From positions 19,723,389 through 19,787,388 of the forward strand of contig NW_022145601.1 of NCBI RefSeq assembly GCF_000002235.5: a DNA stretch of 64,000 nucleotides, read 5' to 3'. Below are positions 50,503 to 54,015 of the stretch, one piece after another. The stretch is from Strongylocentrotus purpuratus (lineage: Eukaryota; Echinodermata; Echinoidea; Camarodonta; Strongylocentrotidae). A program made the translations under genes and the position numbers. The notes under the pieces were generated by a model that saw only the letters and a program-made list of their open reading frames with translations, was not told the origin of the DNA and ran no database searches. Every line of letters starts with the position of its first letter. Within the stretch, counting starts at the first letter, position 1.

Positions 50503-52327
50503 TTTTAATCACCAACAATATAATACTGTATTATACTTTATTACTGTTTTGGTGGCAGCACCAATAAAGCCTTTGGCTTACCTAGCTGTCTCCACATTCA
50601 TATATATTTTTGTTGTTGTATTGTATTGTAAATGTTTCTCTTTAACTTGTACGCTATGTTTTGTATTTTATATGTTTGTTATGGTGTTTTTATGATGAAT
50701 GAAATAAAGTTCAATTCAATTCAAAATTCAATTCAATGTTAGTGAATGATGTCCAAAAATGCAACAACAAAAAAAAAATTGAAATTATATGCGATTTTCC
50801 TCATTACCGTCACTTCGTGAAAAAAGGGACGAATTGTCAGAAAGTACTTTTTAGTATTTTGTATTTGTTTTGTTTACCGAAAAATGTTTAAAATTATATA
50901 CAACGCAGAATGAAAGTAATTAAAATCAAATCTCTCTCTCTCTCTCTCCTTTTCTCCAATCTTATCGCGGTATTCACTTGACTCTTAATCTTCCGGTTGA
51001 GGGTTCGATTCCGACCCTAACAATTCGTCTTTTGGCGAGATTTTAATCCACAAATTTTACTTTGAATTTAAATTGAATTGAATTTGCCACTCTCCGTCAA
51101 GGTGTAATTCCTCGGTTACACCGTCAGACCGACCCAACGACTCCAAACCGACCGATTCTTAGCTAGCAGTATAGGGTTGATCTCGTTGGTGTTACTGACG
51201 TATAAAAGGGAACCTGGCAATTACTGAGGTAATAATACATGTAATAGCAGGGCTATCATCAAGAACAACTTTAATGATGATAAGACTTTCCTTGGTTAAC
51301 ATAACGATTAAAAAAAAAATGAAAGATGAATTATTAATTATTATTATTATTGTCATTATAGACACTATTATCATTGCTAATATTATAACTGTTATTATTA
51401 TTATTATTATTATCATCATCTATCAAATGCTCTCTATTAAATTCCTTATCATTTTAGATGAAAATGTTAATCTATATCATGAAATTGAAGATGGAGTTTA
51501 GATTTTTAATAGAATCTTTCTTTTTTAAAACTCTTTTGAAATATATCTTTCGCGCTTTCTTTCCCTCTCTCTCAACCTTTCTTTCAGCACTCCCTCACAT
51601 GTTCTCTTTCTAAGTTATTATGATGAAGCTATATAGTTGATGTAATTGAGATCTTATAGCAGTTTAATCCTTCTAAAGAATCGTTCACGTTTGCTGCAAC
51701 GCGTATAGTAAAACAAATGCCAAGTGGGAATGCAGAAAGTACCCTCGCGACAAACCGTCGCTGTTTACCGCCACGTTTTACCACGGTATATACGTGAACA
51801 AGCCTTGATTATAATACGAGAAACATCCTTACCGTGATCATCCCTGTTTGTTCATTCCTGACCGGGACGTACAGATCTCTCTTCCTTTTGAGCTCGCCTT
51901 GTCTCTGTGCCACGTTCTCGTCATACTGTGGAAGTACGGCATCGTACTCCTTCAGTTTGATCGGGGATTCGGGATTAACCCAGCGATGGATGGGAAACAT
52001 GTGCACCCTCTTCGTCTCCACGTTCACCACCCTGACAACCTCGCAAAACCAGGAGTCTCCGAGTCCACATCGGTTCCGCGACAGCTCTATGTGGGCCGGG
52101 TCTCCAAACTGGTGATTCTCAAACACAATCTGCATCTTATCCACGTGACCGGACTTGAAGTCGTTTTGGAACAGGTTGCCGAGCTTGAAATCCGGGGAAC
52201 GAAGTCCTTGCTCGTTATAAAAGGCAACCGAGACCGCGGCGTCCGTGCCCATACCAAATCGATCACCCGTTTTTACGAACAAGGTGTATTTTGTGCCACT
52301 GGATGTCTTGGTACATGCGGTCCCCAT
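6728..52327 (-). CDS. ALOX: Lipoxygenase, 12-exon gene encoding 674 aa
   Basis: The coding exons in order are 52327-51833, 29577-29533, 16974-16846, 15329-15232, 13685-13553, 13047-12952, 11965-11751, 10652-10393, 9958-9858, 8463-8290, 7746-7583 and 6842-6728. They sum to 2025 nt, all introns are GT-AG, and all phases match. The product is a non-haem iron dioxygenase of polyunsaturated fatty acids (arachidonate-type substrates, forming hydroperoxides). An N-terminal PLAT domain (about residues 12-125) would mediate membrane contact, followed by the catalytic domain. Predicted iron ligands are His358, His363, His553, Asn557 and Ile674. The length equals my recollection of human 5-lipoxygenase (about 674 aa). 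Ala401 is at the S/R stereocontrol position. The family is certain; the positional specificity (5-, 8-, 11-, 12- or 15-) cannot be read from sequence alone. An in-frame TAA upstream of the ATG fixes the start. Confidence 0.93.
7583..7746 (-). CDS. ALOX: Lipoxygenase exon 11
   Basis: The exon has 54 codons plus two bases of the Arg637 codon, with acceptor CATCAG and donor AG|GTAAGG. The peptide begins [20 protein letters not shown] and contains [12 protein letters not shown], a well-conserved lipoxygenase stretch close to the C-terminus. It lies 740 bp before the final exon. Confidence 0.93.
7850..8016 (-). mobile_element. tRNA-derived SINE remnant (minus strand)
   Basis: On the minus strand, a B-box-like GGGTTCGAATGCC at about 8009-7997 is followed by a ~150-bp body that ends in an AT-rich, TTTATT-containing tail near 7800. 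It is head-to-head with the plus-strand SINE that follows and lies in the lipoxygenase intron between exons 10 and 11. The A box is not convincing. Confidence 0.5.
8022..8205 (+). mobile_element. tRNA-derived SINE
   Basis: An A-box-like GGTGGTATAGTGGTTCA (8026-8042) and a near-perfect B box GGGTTCGATCCC (8071-8082) have about normal tRNA spacing. The body contains CCACTCTCTATCCAGGTG and a tail of TTATTATTATTA. A related body and B box occur at 50965-51130. SINEs of this kind are transcribed by RNA polymerase III and mobilised by a LINE. It is intronic, between exons 10 and 11. Confidence 0.75.
8290..8463 (-). CDS. ALOX: Lipoxygenase exon 10 (third iron histidine)
   Basis: The exon has 58 codons in phase 0 at both ends, with acceptor CTCTCAG and donor AAG|GTAAGG. 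It contains [20 protein letters not shown], where His553 and Asn557 correspond to human 5-lipoxygenase His550 and Asn554, both iron ligands. The residue before the histidine is Glu, where human 5-lipoxygenase has Gln. Confidence 0.95.
9068..9093 (+). repeat. Interstitial telomere-type repeat
   Basis: Four consecutive TTAGGG hexamers occur within TTTAGGGTTAGGGTTAGGG and onward. TTAGGG is the animal telomere repeat, and an intronic run this short is usually a break-repair or slippage relic. Confidence 0.8.
9188..9375. mobile_element. Short inverted-repeat element (MITE)
   Basis: TGCACACGAGGCGT at 9188 is the reverse complement of ACGCCTCGTGTGCA ending at 9375, giving a roughly 188-bp element with no coding content. 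A related end (GACGTCTCGTGTGCAATGGG) occurs at about 16764-16783. No clear target duplication was found. Confidence 0.65.
9858..9958 (-). CDS. ALOX: Lipoxygenase exon 9
   Basis: Two bases complete Asp491, followed by 33 codons in phase 0 to donor AAG|GTATTG; the acceptor is CATGCAG. The peptide begins [20 protein letters not shown]. The D-x-E-L-Q-x-W element is typical of the lipoxygenase catalytic domain. Longer open frames covering this interval are in the wrong frame. Confidence 0.9.
10393..10652 (-). CDS. ALOX: Lipoxygenase exon 8
   Basis: One base completes Asp404, then 86 codons and one base of Asp491 follow, with acceptor TTTTAG|T and donor TATG|GTATAG. The peptide begins [20 protein letters not shown] and includes [17 protein letters not shown]. 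The Y-R-D-D-(A/G)-L motif is a lipoxygenase hallmark. An open frame reading through the donor ends 26 bp later and is not part of the protein. Confidence 0.93.
11751..11965 (-). CDS. ALOX: Lipoxygenase exon 7 (iron-binding His pair, stereocontrol Ala)
   Basis: The exon has 71 codons plus two bases of Asp404, with acceptor TTTTAG and donor GA|GTGAGA. It contains W-L-M-A-K, then [13 protein letters not shown], where His358 and His363 are five residues apart like human 5-lipoxygenase His367 and His372. It continues with [18 protein letters not shown]. The Ala in LLAIN (residue 401) lies exactly 38 residues after the second His, the same spacing as human Ala410 at the so-called Coffa position, where Ala usually goes with S and Gly with R products. 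Confidence 0.95.
11970..12950. other. Lipoxygenase intron 6, no other feature seen
   Basis: This is AT-rich intron sequence between exons 6 and 7. No repeat family shared with the rest of the window and no coding content was recognised. Confidence 0.5.
12952..13047 (-). CDS. ALOX: Lipoxygenase exon 6
   Basis: The exon has 32 codons in phase 0 at both ends, with acceptor CTTCCAG|ATG and donor CCG|GTATTT. The peptide begins [20 protein letters not shown] and ends YQDPAPDNP. The pattern (A-P-x-x-L-x-x-x-N), (M/V-P-(V/I)-A-I-Q-L) matches lipoxygenases generally. It is too short to be found as an ORF without splicing. Confidence 0.93.
13553..13685 (-). CDS. ALOX: Lipoxygenase exon 5
   Basis: One base completes Asn256, followed by 44 codons, with acceptor CGCGTAG|T and donor GAG|GTAAAC. 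The peptide begins [20 protein letters not shown] and includes [14 protein letters not shown]. An upstream TTTCAG at about 13720 gives a phase that does not fit exon 4. The chosen CGTAG acceptor fits both phase and homology (TEIPE-N-FAV). Using it is an inference from phase. Confidence 0.88.
13808..14596. mobile_element. Palindromic TA-flanked MITE (Tc1/mariner-like)
   Basis: A roughly 790-bp near-perfect inverted repeat starts CACTGTTGGTCATAAAGATG and ends with its complement (GACCAACAGTG), flanked by TA on both sides. The arms are about 390 bp each, with a short poly-G/C-containing centre near 14150-14280. TA target duplications and long inverted repeats point to a non-autonomous Tc1/mariner-type element. 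It lies in the 1.5-kb intron between exons 4 and 5, so the pre-mRNA would contain a long hairpin. Confidence 0.85.
14997..15225. repeat. Purine-rich low-complexity tract
   Basis: A GGA/GAA-rich run of about 230 bp on the plus strand lies immediately downstream of the donor of exon 4. On the transcribed strand it is a long pyrimidine tract inside the intron. Open frames in all phases here are composition artefacts. Confidence 0.8.
15232..15329 (-). CDS. ALOX: Lipoxygenase exon 4
   Basis: The exon has 32 codons plus two bases of Asn256, with acceptor TTTTGAAG and donor GAA|GTATTT. The peptide begins [20 protein letters not shown] and ends [12 protein letters not shown]. The sequence W-x-x-D-x-x-F-G-x-Q-x-x-x-G-C-N-P is one of the most recognisable lipoxygenase blocks. 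Confidence 0.94.
15340..15830. other. Lipoxygenase intron 3, unique-looking part
   Basis: AT-rich intron sequence lies upstream (in gene sense) of exon 4 and left of the 53-bp array. I recognise nothing in it. Confidence 0.4.
15836..16590. repeat. 53-bp tandem array inside a MITE
   Basis: About eleven copies of a 53-bp unit occupy 15836-16412. The unit runs CCGAGCTATCATCCTCTAAC, GGCTCGTCTAAAACCCGGCG and CACACTACACGAT. After the array come two copies of a ~62-bp unit (ATCGCGTAATGT, then GACTATCTGGTTGGGCTCAT) at about 16437-16560. The block ends in GTCGGATCGTGTAGTG near 16587, the complement of CACTACACGATCCGA(G/C) found in each 53-bp unit. The array therefore appears to have grown by repeated duplication of one end of an inverted-repeat element. 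It is intronic. Confidence 0.8.
16846..16974 (-). CDS. ALOX: Lipoxygenase exon 3
   Basis: The exon has 43 codons in phase 0 at both ends, with acceptor ATTACAG and donor TTG|GTGAGG. The peptide begins [20 protein letters not shown] and continues [20 protein letters not shown]. This corresponds to the region around helix 2 of animal lipoxygenases, which shapes the entrance to the active site. It is variable, and the assignment relies on splice phase plus the W-x-S-L-x-x-(I/F)-E-x-I-Y pattern. Confidence 0.88.
17111..17163. repeat. Small perfect hairpin
   Basis: AACGTCATCCATGGTATAGTG is followed within 20 bp by its complement CTATACCATGGATGACGTCA. Intronic foldback with no coding content. Confidence 0.8.
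17352..17462. mobile_element. Short foldback element
   Basis: CTAGTGAAATTATGGAT at the left is the near-complement of ATCCATAATTTCAACTAG at the right. The interior (CTATTTTCTTCGGGACTACG and CCTGAGAAAATAG) also pairs. About 111 bp, intronic. Confidence 0.65.
17787..19758. repeat. Array unit A1
   Basis: This full-length A unit contains, in order, the 5' hairpin motif, a GATGATCATGATGATAATG palindromic microsatellite (about 18110-18165), a tRNA-like module (18485-18559), two diverged copies of a GCTCGC(A/G)AAAGACAG block, a GC-rich ACGCGCGCGCATGCGCGT palindromic segment (about 19335-19480) and the common right third. It has no terminal AGGTGATACGT hairpin before A2 begins. Confidence 0.8.
18485..18559 (-). 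ncRNA. tRNA-like module in unit A1
   Basis: A 75-nt minus-strand cloverleaf-like sequence. The acceptor stem GGAGATG pairs with TGTCTCC (with G-U pairs). The T arm is CCTGG-TTCGAGT-CCGGG with a perfect B box GGTTCGAGTCC. The A-box region is TTGGTATATCGGTAACG. The anticodon loop is irregular; TTCCAAC would give CCA (Trp) with a mismatched closing pair. It is probably a tRNA-derived promoter module of the repeat, not a functional tRNA gene. Confidence 0.65.
19761..21786. repeat. Array unit A2
   Basis: This second A unit has the same internal order as A1, with the tRNA-like module at 20441-20515. It ends with (AAAT)n and one AGGTGATACGT/ACGTATCACCT hairpin at about 21758-21786, directly abutting A3. 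Confidence 0.8.
20441..20515 (-). ncRNA. tRNA-like module in unit A2
   Basis: Essentially identical 75-nt sequence to the module in A1, with the same intact T arm and B box. Confidence 0.65.
21787..23932. repeat. Array unit A3 with three terminal hairpins
   Basis: The A unit is followed by three successive TCTTGACGAAATCA + AGGTGATACGT hairpins (about 23764-23808, 23829-23878 and 23883-23932). The first loop is CTACGT and the next two are AGACTTCGTT, so two hairpin subtypes exist. Confidence 0.8.
22460..22534 (-). ncRNA. tRNA-like module in unit A3
   Basis: A slightly diverged copy. The T arm is improved to CCCGG-TTCGAGT-CCGGG, fully Watson-Crick, and the discriminator base differs. B box GGTTCGAGTCC is intact. 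Confidence 0.6.
23933..26572. repeat. Array units B1 and B2
   Basis: Two near-identical ~1.3-kb units (from about 23933 and 25248) each begin TGAT(G/T)CTTTCTTCAAAATTT or similar. They lack the tRNA-like module and the first half of A, but share with A the blocks from about GGCCTGAAACGTATGCAAAA to the right end. B1 ends in two hairpins (about 25140-25190 and 25196-25247). B2 ends in two more (about 26447-26497 and 26525-26572). Confidence 0.8.
26573..28690. repeat. Array unit A4
   Basis: This A unit is closest to A1 by eye (it shares the TTAGACGAATT 5' variant and the TGCTTCTCCCATTTATATGC segment). The tRNA-like module is at 27271-27345. It ends with (AAAT)n and two hairpins (about 28574-28619 and 28635-28686), closing the array. 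Confidence 0.8.
27271..27345 (-). ncRNA. tRNA-like module in unit A4
   Basis: Fourth copy, with intact B box and T arm; the anticodon-stem strand reads TCGAG to TCGAG/A variants. Confidence 0.6.
28854..29401. mobile_element. Nested foldback element
   Basis: The outer arms CAATACACTAGTTTACGGTT at the left and AACTGTAAACTGGTGTATTG at the right are complementary over about 70 bp, including GTGCGCATGCGCAGACAGTT. Inside are two more palindromes. One centres at about 28923 (GGTCATTGGCTTTG / CAAAGCCAATGACC). In the other, a ~120-bp block with TTACGC...AAGATTGCGCCCATGCAAAT occurs in both orientations at 28955-29065 and 29170-29285. No coding content. It is intronic, 130 bp from exon 2. Confidence 0.8.
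29533..29577 (-). CDS. ALOX: Lipoxygenase exon 2 (15 codons)
   Basis: A 45-bp exon in phase 0 at both ends, with acceptor CTTTCAG and donor ACG|GTAAGT. The peptide is [15 protein letters not shown]. The K-D-L-P-x-D-x-x-F element is conserved in animal lipoxygenases right after the PLAT domain (human 5-lipoxygenase has KDLPRDIQF). It lies 22 kb from exon 1 and 12.5 kb from exon 3, and only homology plus phase reveals it. Confidence 0.9.
29640..30320. other. Intron 1 sequence with microsatellites
   Basis: A CATCATCATCATC-type microsatellite lies at about 29795-29875, followed by AT-rich sequence. No coding content. Confidence 0.5.
30328..30660. repeat. Copies of the CGTCACTTCGTGAAA motif
   Basis: ACCGTCACTTCGTGAAAACA at about 30328 and the related GAAATGACGGCTC at about 30380 face each other. 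A second pair occurs at about 30580 and 30645. Together with 42012-42116, 50805 and 30118 this looks like the ends of a small inverted-repeat element family. Confidence 0.6.
30734..32013. mobile_element. hAT-like non-autonomous element with 8-bp target duplication
   Basis: The element starts CAGGCGCGCCGGAAG and ends CTTCCGGCGCCTATG. It is flanked by the direct repeat AGTATAAT at 30726-30733 and 32014-32021. The diverged local copy at about 35130-35165 lacks the whole element, which supports an insertion. An 8-bp duplication with CAG-starting inverted repeats fits the hAT superfamily. The interior carries poly-G/poly-C tracts and five copies of a ~95-bp unit (30840-31340; TTTTAGGTATTTAATTACGG). 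No transposase. Confidence 0.85.
30840..31340. repeat. ~95-bp tandem array inside the hAT-like element
   Basis: Five to six imperfect copies contain TTTTAGGTATTTAATTACGG, TCAAATGAGCATCCAGGGG, CCCTTGGTGGGGTC and GGCAGAGCCCCCGGAAGCTC. Confidence 0.8.
32468..32826. mobile_element. MITE with TAA target duplication (PIF/Harbinger-like)
   Basis: The ends CCACTTGACTG and CAATCAAGTGGC are inverted, and TAA flanks the element on both sides (32465-32467 and 32827-32829). Copy B (about 37150) lacks the element and reads GTTGAACAGTTGATTACC. A 3-bp TAA duplication fits the PIF/Harbinger superfamily. Internal repeats GTACACGAAAAGGCC and ACGTACATGTA occur. Confidence 0.7.
32907..33446. mobile_element. MITE with TA target duplication
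   Basis: The left end AAGGGACTATTTG and right end CCAAGTCACTT are weakly inverted (AAGGGAC / AAGTGAC) and flanked by TA. Copy B reads ACGCTTATAACGACG uninterrupted at about 37232-37246. About 540 bp with no recognised protein. Confidence 0.6.
33790..34090. repeat. Low-complexity CCT and ATT-rich stretch
   Basis: A C/T-rich run is followed by AT-rich trinucleotide-like sequence. Open frames on both strands are composition artefacts. Confidence 0.6.
34090..35005 (+). repeat. Dispersed ~900-bp repeat, copy 1
   Basis: This copy is homologous in inverted orientation to 42225-43140. Shared words include GACGATGTCCCATGACATCT, TTTAGTTATCTGAAT-type segments and AACTGGTAAGCTAACAGATG. It also has partial internal inverted similarity (GACGATGTCCCATGA against ATGGGGTGTCGTCTGC). 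The parallel frames read (C/R)[11 protein letters not shown] in both copies, but stops and changes make coding unlikely. Probably a non-autonomous foldback transposon. Confidence 0.65.
35309..36538 (-). mobile_element. CR1/L2-like LINE 3' fragment
   Basis: Minus-strand frames read the C-terminal part of the reverse transcriptase region and beyond. Recognisable parts are [19 protein letters not shown] (36477-36112 frame), [14 protein letters not shown] and [10 protein letters not shown] (36242-35967), then [20 protein letters not shown] and [13 protein letters not shown] (35938-35648). The element ends at 35309 in (AATTG)n, the same tail as the large LINE at 43400-50738. It is frameshifted, 5'-truncated and dead. 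The flanks GGTATT and AGTATT may be a short target duplication. Confidence 0.85.
36686..36999. mobile_element. hAT-like element with perfect 8-bp target duplication
   Basis: The ends CAGGCGCGTACGCAG and TTGCGTACGCCGCTG are inverted. GTTCTATG occurs at 36678-36685 and again at 37000-37007. Copy A has the single uninterrupted site (AGTTCTATGTAGCTTG, about 32303). The interior is two poly-C units (CTTATTCAGCGGC(T/G)GGC). About 314 bp. Confidence 0.88.
37560..39600. other. Intron 1, AT-rich sequence without recognised features
   Basis: No coding region, RNA gene or repeat shared with the rest of the window was recognised in this 2-kb stretch. Confidence 0.5.
39607..39683. repeat. Perfect hairpin
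   Basis: AATTTTGGCGAAGGCTATAT and ATATAGCCTTCGCCAAAATT pair, with GTACATGACCATT/AATGGTCATGTAC forming the inner stem. About 77 bp with almost no loop; probably a tiny MITE. Confidence 0.8.
39690..40650. other. Intron 1, no recognised feature
   Basis: Unique-looking sequence. Short open frames overlap on both strands without recognisable domains. Confidence 0.4.
40665..41365. mobile_element. hAT-like non-autonomous element
   Basis: CAGGGGCGGATCTAG at the left end and CTAGATCCGCCCCTG at the right end are perfect complements. ACAAG directly flanks both sides (40660-40664 and 41366-41370); this is shorter than the 8 bp expected for hAT, so the duplication is partly eroded or the family differs. 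The interior has poly-G/C, (TTA)n and poly-A tracts plus a zinc-finger-like fragment at 41051-41150. Confidence 0.8.
41051..41150 (+). pseudogene. C2H2 zinc-finger fragment
   Basis: The frame reads [20 protein letters not shown] then [11 protein letters not shown]. The pattern C-x2-C, F, L-x2-H is one C2H2 finger preceded by a degraded linker (normally THTGEKPF), but the second zinc-binding His is replaced. There are no neighbouring fingers. The fragment follows a long poly-A/AAG tract and is inside the hAT-like element, so it looks like captured and decayed gene sequence. Confidence 0.6.
41370..42000. other. Intron 1, AT-rich
   Basis: CTAGATC- and CTAAAA-rich simple sequence lies at 41395-41640, then a poly-A run. 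No coding content. Confidence 0.4.
42012..42116. mobile_element. Small inverted-repeat element (CGTCACTTCGTGAAA family)
   Basis: CCCGTCACTTCGTGAAACA (about 42011) faces TTTCACGAAGTGACGGCC (about 42058), and a further CCGTCACTTCGTGAAAAAC follows at about 42101. The same word recurs at 30328, 30580 and 50806. Confidence 0.6.
42225..43140 (-). repeat. Dispersed ~900-bp repeat, copy 2 (inverted)
   Basis: Reverse-complement partner of 34090-35005, 8 kb away. AAAATCACAAATATG at its left end corresponds to CATATTTGTGATTTTC at the right end of copy 1. The two copies differ by many substitutions and short gaps. Confidence 0.65.
44651..45483. mobile_element. Inverted-repeat element inserted in the LINE (first interruption)
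   Basis: GGCC, poly-A, then TCATTTGGTTGTCCTCGA at the left matches, inverted, TCGAGGACAACCAAGCAATT, poly-T, poly-G and GGCC at the right. The host LINE frame breaks at SGTLGKA and resumes at [10 protein letters not shown] immediately after it. The interior (about 830 bp) is poly-A/T-rich with no protein. Confidence 0.8.
45614..47345. mobile_element. Repeat element with GATGCCTCCG ends and ~157-bp tandem units (second interruption)
   Basis: The left end is TGATGCCTCCGCCA and the right end GGTGGCGGAGGCATAA, so short inverted repeats bound it. Inside are about ten units of roughly 157 bp (AGTGGTTCTTGAGATATCAT, TGTATGGAATTTCATAAGTT, GACCTCTGTGACCCTTGACC, TTTGACCTACGTGCTCCAAA). A GGACGGACGTACGG run follows near the right end. 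The host LINE continues after it ([18 protein letters not shown]). Three-unit blocks recur at a ~470-bp spacing. Confidence 0.85.
48100..49573. mobile_element. L1/Tx1-like LINE insertion with inverted 5' part (third interruption)
   Basis: The insertion is flanked by a perfect 15-bp duplication ATATGCAGATGATAC (48085-48099 and 49574-49588). The left ~1.04 kb is on the minus strand (349-codon open frame: [54 protein letters not shown]). From about 49140 the sequence is on the plus strand and continues the same protein exactly where the inverted part stops ([28 protein letters not shown]). It then has a 3' tail AATAAAGTTCCTCTGATTGA and poly-A. The related copy at 63191-64000 is collinear. This is the classic twin-priming structure of L1-type retrotransposition. 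Confidence 0.9.
50465..50520. repeat. (AT)n and poly-T microsatellite in LINE 3' UTR
   Basis: TATATATATATATATATATA and a run of T lie within the 3' UTR of the large LINE. Confidence 0.8.
50965..51130 (+). mobile_element. tRNA-derived SINE, partial
   Basis: CACTTGACTCTTAATCTTCC and B box GGGTTCGATTCC (51001-51012), then GCCACTCTCCGTCAAGGTGT, match the SINE at 8022-8205 in order. The A-box end is missing or degraded. Intron 1. Confidence 0.65.
51190..51830. other. Intron 1 flank of exon 1, ATT-rich
   Basis: ATT/ATC trinucleotide-rich sequence lies at 51270-51425, then unremarkable sequence to the exon 1 donor. Open frames are composition artefacts. Confidence 0.5.
51833..52327 (-). CDS. ALOX: Lipoxygenase exon 1 (start codon, PLAT domain)
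   Basis: 165 codons from ATG (52327-52325) to donor ACG|GTAAGG. This is the first in-frame ATG after an in-frame TAA at about 52413. The peptide begins [20 protein letters not shown] and continues [38 protein letters not shown] is the first PLAT beta-strand block. [16 protein letters not shown] and FPIHRWV are the later PLAT strands and the conserved R-W ending. PLAT domains bind membrane lipid, often with calcium. The exon is GC-richer than its surroundings, and the long open frame on the opposite strand (51848-52417) is its shadow. Confidence 0.95.
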
Positions 52328-52443
52328 GATTACTTTCTTTCCAAGAGTATTACACAAGTGGGTACAACTATCGGAAAAGCTGCTCAAATGTGTCCAGTAT
52401 TTACATTAACTCATTGATTCAGGTCTGATATAAATGAAGTATT
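52328..52443 (-). promoter_or_regulatory. Lipoxygenase 5' UTR / start region
   Basis: Upstream of the ATG there is no other in-frame ATG before the stop at about 52413. A transcription start is expected in or above this region. No TATA box is convincing, so the exact start is unknown. A 5' UTR intron cannot be excluded. Confidence 0.4.
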
Positions 52444-52700
52444 ACTTTTTATTATCGATTTCAACTATGCACGTATAAGCTTTCAGGGCTTAATTTGAAT
52501 TTAAACTCGTCGGAATTAATACATTATTCTGCGAATTAGCTATAAAGTTAGACTGCTCGCAAGACGGGTAAAGGCAGCTCTAAATAATGTTCGACGTTGT
52601 AACTAAGGTCGATACCATAGCATTAATATACAGTAAAGACAATGAACTGCGCATGCTCGGAGTACATCACAATAAATCGGATTCATAAAAAAATACTTTG
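52444..52700. repeat. Left arm of a long-range inverted duplication
   Basis: ATTATCGATTTCAACTATGC at 52451 onward is matched exactly in reverse complement at 63121-63160, and the homology continues with gaps to about 52700 / 62932 (TACATCACAATAAATCGGAT). The arm begins 117 bp upstream of the lipoxygenase ATG, so it probably includes the promoter. Confidence 0.85.
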
Positions 52701-53043
52701 ATGAAAATATCAGTCGCACACGTAGCTACGTGTGCGAAGTTCCTCCGAGCAGTTAATTGTCTTCACTGTATATTAATTATATGTCTGGACAAGGAATGAA
52801 AGGTGCAACACAAATGGAAGGTGAAAAGGTTGCATGAAGACCACAGCAGCGCTTTACAGCGCCACCTGAATTTGATGATGATGAGTACACATCAATACAA
52901 AACAAAGCAATCCCGAGATCCAGGTAGCCTACTAAAGTAAAGCATCTTTCAATTCACAAAACGCATGTAAAACATCCAGGGCAAACTTTCTTTTGTCATC
53001 TACACACCCTATCAGTCGCACACGTAGCTACGTGTGCGACTGA
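52701..53043. mobile_element. MITE with self-palindromic ends in the left arm
   Basis: GAAAATATCAGTCGCACACG with TAGCTACGTGTGCGA begins it, and its complement TCGCACACGTAGCTACGTGT with GCGACTGATATTTTC ends it. The right arm of the duplication lacks it (AATACTTTGTTGAAAAGGGG when reversed), so it inserted after the duplication. A ~45-bp internal piece (CTCCGAGCAGTTAATTGTCT) repeats the arm sequence in inverted orientation. Confidence 0.8.
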
Positions 53044-53057
53044 TATTTTCAACGGGT

Positions 53058-54015
53058 CAATGTCGCTATTCATAAGGTCCGCTATTCATAAGGTCCGTTA
53101 TTCATAAGGACCGCTATTCATAAGAACCGCTTTTCATAATTGGAGAAAAGGGTCATTATTCATAAGGTTCGTTATTCATAAGGACCGCTATTCATAATCA
53201 GATAAGAGGGTCGGTATTCATAATAGGAGAAGAGGGTCGCTATTCATAATGCAAAATCGGGGTCGTTATTCATAAGGGTCGCTATTCATATAGGAGAAAA
53301 GGGTCGCTATTCATAAAAGGAAATGAGGTTCGCTATCCATAATAGGAGAAGAGGGTCGCTATTCATAATAGGAGAAGAGGGTCGCTATTCATAATAGGAG
53401 AAGAGGGTCGCTATTCATAATACGAAATGAGGTTCGCTATTCATAATAGGAGAAGAGGGTCGCTATTCATAATACGAAATGAGGTTCGCTGTTCATAATA
53501 GGAGAAGAGGGTCGCTATTCATAAAAGTAAATGAGGTTCGCCATCCATAATAGAAGAGGGTCGCTATTCATAATAGGAGAAGAGGGTCGCTATTCATAAT
53601 AGGAGAAGAGGGTCGCTATTCATAATACGAAATGAGGGTCGCTATTCATAATAGGAGAAGAGGGTCGCTATTCATAATAGGAGAAGAGGGTCGCTATTCA
53701 TAATAGGAGAAGATGGTCGCTATTCATAATACGAAATGAGGTTCGGTATTCATAATAGGAGAAGAGGGTCGCTATTCATAATACGAAATGAGGTTCGCTA
53801 TTCATAATAGGAGAAGAGGGTCGCTATTCATAATAGGAGAAGAAGGTCGCTATTCATAATAGGTGTAGAGGGTTGCTATTCATAATACGAAATGAGGGTC
53901 GCTATTCATAATAGGGTCACTATTCATAATATGAAATGAGGTTCGCTATTCATAATAGGAGTAGAGGGTCGCTATTCATAATACGGGATGAGGGTTTTTA
54001 TTCATAAAATGAAAT
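53058..54015 (+). repeat. ~24-bp minisatellite block 1 (plus orientation)
   Basis: About 40 copies of GGGTCGCTATTCATAATAGG plus AGAA and variants (TACGAAATGAG, AAAGGAAATGAG) are present. Variant units are interspersed irregularly. Confidence 0.92.

Larger units (their letters stand above)
43400..50738 (+). mobile_element. CR1/L2-like LINE, near full length, broken by three insertions
   Basis: The order is as follows. An N-terminal segment ([13 protein letters not shown] at about 43477). Apurinic-type endonuclease pieces: [47 protein letters not shown] and DISDHFPTF (43690-44340). Then [10 protein letters not shown] (45480-45520). Then [17 protein letters not shown] (about 47390-47450). Then reverse transcriptase: [43 protein letters not shown], and after an insertion [19 protein letters not shown] and [10 protein letters not shown] (47700-50030). 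A C-terminal part ([26 protein letters not shown]) and a 3' UTR ending in (AATTC)n at 50738 follow. Several stops and frame changes make it dead. It lies in lipoxygenase intron 1, antisense to the gene. Confidence 0.9.

Noticed and set aside
51848-52417. 189-codon plus-strand open frame opposite lipoxygenase exon 1
   Set aside because: Codon shadow of a GC-rich real exon; the PLAT match is on the minus strand.
53058-54015. Possible CRISPR-like array (also 15836-16412 and 61340-62155)
   Set aside because: Units are contiguous without unique spacers, in a eukaryotic intron/intergenic context; these are minisatellites.
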